Assembly (NCBI GenBank): GCA_030674155.1
Contig: CM060336.1
Location: 2,110,694-2,133,193 of the forward strand
Origin: Stramonita haemastoma
Lineage: Eukaryota; Mollusca; Gastropoda; Neogastropoda; Muricidae
Length of the DNA: 22,500 nt
Direction of reading: 5' to 3'
The notes beneath the pieces were generated by a model that was not told the DNA's origin, made no database searches, and saw only the letters and a list, made by a program, of their open reading frames with translations. Position numbers and translations under genes: made by a program. Positions 19,732 to 22,500 of this stretch are shown here, in pieces. Numbering within the stretch: the stretch's first letter is position 1; every line of letters begins with the position of its first letter.

Positions 19732-20748
19732 CCAGTTCCCTGCCTATAGGACCTCAGCTGTTATCCTTGAGGTTTTTTTCCTGATTTGTCACAAGTTCCT
19801 GTCCGGAGCTGGAGTGAATATTTCTTCTCCCAGCCTTGTAGGAATGTCTTAGCTATTGTGAAGTAGGAATGGAGTCCCTCTAGGTCTCAGCAACTTCATT
19901 TTTTCCCTTCCTATTAGACCATGGCTGGTTAAGTTGGGGGTGTAAGCTGAGTGACACTTGGCCAAATGGAGTCCACTTTCTATGTTCAACAGTCAGTCAA
20001 CCCTCTGCTTCAGGGAAAACTTGCAGATGATTTTTGATAAAAACGTAATAACAGGGAAGATTTTGATCTTTTGTCTGATGATTCACTTGAAAATGATAGT
20101 GATTATGGCAGTGACAGCAATGTCAGACACATGCTGGATGCTATGTAGCAGGTGAACTTTTCAGCAAAACTGCACTTTATAGTGATGGTGAGGCAACACA
20201 CAGTTCAAGCCATGGGAACAGTCGGTCAAGCCTGAGGCAACATGCAAAAGGGGGAAGGGTGGTGTGGGCAGGGGGAGAGGGGTGGTGAAGAGAGGGATGG
20301 AGTGGGCAGGAGGGCCTGGCCAGGTCAGCAGGGCCACAAAAGTTGAAATTTTGCTTTATAGTCCAATATGTTGGTATGGACTTGATCAATTTGATAAAGA
20401 TGATCCTAAAAGAGTGTTTTCCCTCTTTTTTGTGGTTTGTCTTGTATATCTTGGCCAAGAAAGTTGCTTCCGTGTCAGGCAAAAATTTGCATAACTTATA
20501 ATTTTTTAATAGGCATATTATGTCCACCTTAGACAAATGAAAATTCTTAAGATCCAATAAACATTCACAATCCCAAATCATTTTCCCTAAAAAAAAAACA
20601 AATAACATTTATTTTTCTGTCTCAAGTAGTTTTCATGCCATAACTTTTTTGTTAATTATAGAAGCTGTAGAAATTTTTTTTTAAAAAAAACAACAAACTC
20701 TGGCACAAGCAGAGTGCTTAAAACAGAATTTTCTTGGCAGCAAACTGG
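19732..20748. mobile_element. piggyBac-like non-autonomous relic with short inverted termini
   Basis: The left end reads CCAGTTCCCTGCC and the right end, on the opposite strand, CCAGTTTGCTGCC. This is a 13-bp terminal inverted repeat with two mismatches. The right side is followed by TTAA (20749-20752); the left is preceded by TCAA (19728-19731), one change from TTAA. piggyBac elements duplicate TTAA and often begin CC..TTT.CTGCC. Inside, a frame from 20041 to a stop near 20147 encodes an acidic Asp/Ser-rich stretch (DSLENDSDYGSDSN at about 20077-20118). That is reminiscent of piggyBac transposase N-termini, but no catalytic Asp-bearing domain is visible. At ~1.0 kb the element is too short to be autonomous. 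Inferred: an internally deleted copy. Confidence 0.55.
20041..20149 (+). pseudogene. Acidic Ser/Asp-rich fragment inside the piggyBac-like relic
   Basis: A short frame bounded by a TAA at 20038-20040 and a stop after about 36 codons. It contains SDDSLENDSDYGSDSN, highly acidic, in the place where a piggyBac transposase N-terminus would be. No start codon fits and no downstream domain follows. The identification rests on composition and context only. Confidence 0.3.
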
Positions 20749-20752
20749 TTAA

Positions 20753-21021
20753 TTAACATCATTCATTATCACAATCAGAGAGGAAGAGAGAGGGGAGGGT
20801 GGCTGGTCAGATTTTACAGACTGGATGGGTTTTTATTAACAGAAAACAACAACAACAGTAACACCATTCATGACGACAACAGGAACAGCAACACCATCAA
20901 TGAAAACACTTCAAGCTGTTCACAGCACAAGACATGATCAGGATCCACAGAACAGCCAGTAGGTTGTCTCCCTTCCACTGTCAGCTTTTTCCATCAAGCC
21001 CCAAGAATACTTGCTTGACAA

Positions 21022-21023
<2 letters not shown>
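20753..21023. other. Low-complexity spacer
   Basis: A GA-rich stretch (20778-20800) and a degenerate CAACAA/ACACCAT tract (20846-20910) that yields Asn/Thr-rich frames. No coding or RNA signal is recognised. Confidence 0.5.

Positions 21024-21104
<81 letters not shown>
21024..21104. repeat. (GT)n microsatellite
   Basis: About 40 uninterrupted GT units. Open frames across it (Cys/Val runs) are artefacts. Confidence 0.95.
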
Positions 21105-21107
<3 letters not shown>

Positions 21108-21920
21108 CCACATACCCCTGCCTGCTTTGGGGGTCTTTAAGTGATTATGATTGTAAAGTGGATATGATCAACTATGTTGTCTTGTGTCTGCTTGTAACCT
21201 ACTTGACACTTTAATTAACATTAGTAGCACAGTAAACTGAGGCCTCAGCAGTACAAATCTCCCTCAAAAGCAGCTAGCAATGATGAAAGACTTTTATCAG
21301 GATGAAATAATGCAAACTGAAGACAAACAAATGTACATATAAATAGGTAGGACCACTCATTTTTTCAGACGTCATAGAATTTGATGTTTGTCATCTCAAA
21401 TGAAAGATAGTAGCAAGATCAAGAAGCATGCAAAATTTCATATCATTATCTTAGACGGTTTTTGAGAGTATACCACTTTAAAATTTTTCAGATGGGATGA
21501 AAATGTCATTTTGTTATATAAAGCCTTATTTGGACATCTCCCTCATGCTTATTATGAACCTGACAGTGCTGACACTAGTTTTATATTGTTTTATTTTACT
21601 TTGAAGAAACAAATATCTAAAAAGCAGAAAAATAAGTCAAAGGAAACAAATGGAATTTTACATCAAAATCAGAGGAAAAATTCTAAAAATAGCTCACGAA
21701 TTGAGCTGAAAGGGGTACTTTACCCTCCTGTAAAAATCTCAAGAATGCCTAAAAGTGTCTAAGATCTATTTACAGCTTGCACTTATTACTCAGATGCTAT
21801 GTATTTTTTTCTAGAAGCTAAAAATCATGTAGAGGCAAACTGCAATCATCCAAAACACCCCTATGACAGCAATTTGTGAAGCATAAAACCTGTCCAAATA
21901 ATAACACAAAACCAGCCCAT
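21105..21920. other. AT-rich DNA without recognised features
   Basis: Contains one 83-codon plus-strand frame (21511-21762) with a Lys-rich middle (KKQISKKQKNKSKE). I cannot match it to a family, and it lacks splice or promoter context. Phrases such as GGGGTACTTTACCCTCCTG (21714-21732) look like the interior of a repeat, but I cannot assign one. Confidence 0.4.
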
Positions 21921-22364
21921 AGGCATATCATCATATCTCAGCTTCTAATTGACTGACAGAAATGGTACACCTATCAAAATGTTTGTCTTTAAACAATCAG
22001 TCTTTTTAAAGGGCATTCCAAGTGATTCTGGTCCCCGCCCCCGCCCCCCCCCCCCCCCCCCTTAATAGGCATTAACATCATATCTCAGCCTCTAATTGAC
22101 TGATAGAAATGGTACACCTATCAAAATATTTGTCTTTATACAGTGAGTCTTTTTAAAGGGCATTCCAAGTGATTCTGGTTTCCCCCCCTCCACTTCTCTC
22201 CCCCCTCCCCCCCCCCCACCCATAGGCATTAACATCATATCTCAGCTTCTAATTGACTGATAGAAATGGTACACCTATCAAAATATTTGTCTTGAAACAG
22301 TGAGTCTTTTTAAAGAGCATTCCAAGTTATTCTGGCCCCCCCCCCCCCACTCAGCCCCCCCCGT

Positions 22365-22400
<36 letters not shown>

Positions 22401-22500
22401 TAGGCATTAACATCATATCTGTTTCTAATTGACTGACAAAAATGGTACACCTATCAAAATGTTTGTCTTGAAACGATACACATGTCTTTATAAGGCCATT
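21921..22500 (+). repeat. Minisatellite with ~120-bp core and poly-C hinges
   Basis: Four units begin at AGGCAT: 21921, 22067, 22224 and 22402, the last running off the window. Each core holds AACATCATATCTCAGC, TCTAATTGACTGA, AAATGGTACACCTATCAAAA, TTTGTCTT, and the first three complete it with GAGTCTTTTTAAAG-type text, GCATTCCAAGTGATTCTGG. Cores are joined by C-rich runs that differ strongly in length (about 30, 50 and 65 bp). Unit lengths are 146, 157 and 178 bp, so most length variation is in the C run. The cores are well conserved between units. Confidence 0.9.

Noticed and set aside
20177..20608. 143-codon minus-strand frame with Pro/His-rich stretch
   Set aside because: It lies within the piggyBac-like relic, is low complexity (reverse of a GGGGA-rich stretch), and has no recognisable domain.
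21511..21762. 83-codon Lys-rich frame as a possible small gene
   Set aside because: No homology I recognise, no promoter or splice context, and the flanking DNA looks repetitive.

Overview
The window looks like intergenic, repeat-dominated animal DNA. Evidence for a eukaryote: long (GT)n tracts, tRNA-headed SINEs with simple-sequence tails, an endonuclease/reverse-transcriptase LINE, a TTAA-flanked piggyBac-like relic and a satellite array. There are no operons, no ribosome binding sites and no host gene that I can support. From memory, the SINE 3' ends resemble sequences common in mollusc genomes, so a marine gastropod is my best guess. That guess is inference.

Layout. (1) 103-1076: two minus-strand SINEs. 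One carries a tRNA-like A box followed by a 5S-rRNA-like segment, and the other is a tRNA-type SINE with A and B boxes. They are separated by a (GT)n tract, and a second (GT)n and G-rich DNA follow. (2) About 1413-14395: a satellite array of roughly 13 kb. About 36 units of ~305 bp run to ~12.28 kb, then about five diverged, mostly longer units (roughly 270-480 bp) run to 14.4 kb. One SINE lies inside a single unit at ~10.1-10.37 kb. (3) 14419-15290: a (GT)n-(CTGT)n compound microsatellite, then two 5'-truncated SINE fragments. (4) About 15365-18640: a 5'-truncated LINE. It keeps a 936-codon open frame holding the end of an AP-like endonuclease, a complete-looking RT with YADD, and a C-terminal C-x2-C-x9-H-x4-C motif. 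A second related LINE 3' end follows at ~18.74-19.13 kb and closes with an (ATTGTGA)n tail. (5) 19163-19400: degenerate (ATTG)n. (6) 19732-20748: a ~1.0 kb piggyBac-like non-autonomous relic. (7) 21024-21104: (GT)n. (8) 21921-22500: a minisatellite whose units are joined by poly-C hinges of changing length.

The only open frame with real protein-family signal is the LINE RT. The numerous short open frames in the array, and the Cys/Val- or Asp/Arg/Gln-rich frames in the microsatellite, are products of repeat structure. I do not see a defence, biosynthetic or signalling system here. The most interesting items are the satellite with conserved dyad symmetries and two subfamilies, the tRNA/5S chimeric SINE, the SINE families that share a central module but differ at their 3' ends, and the poly-C-hinged minisatellite. 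Boundaries and copy numbers were read by eye and are approximate.
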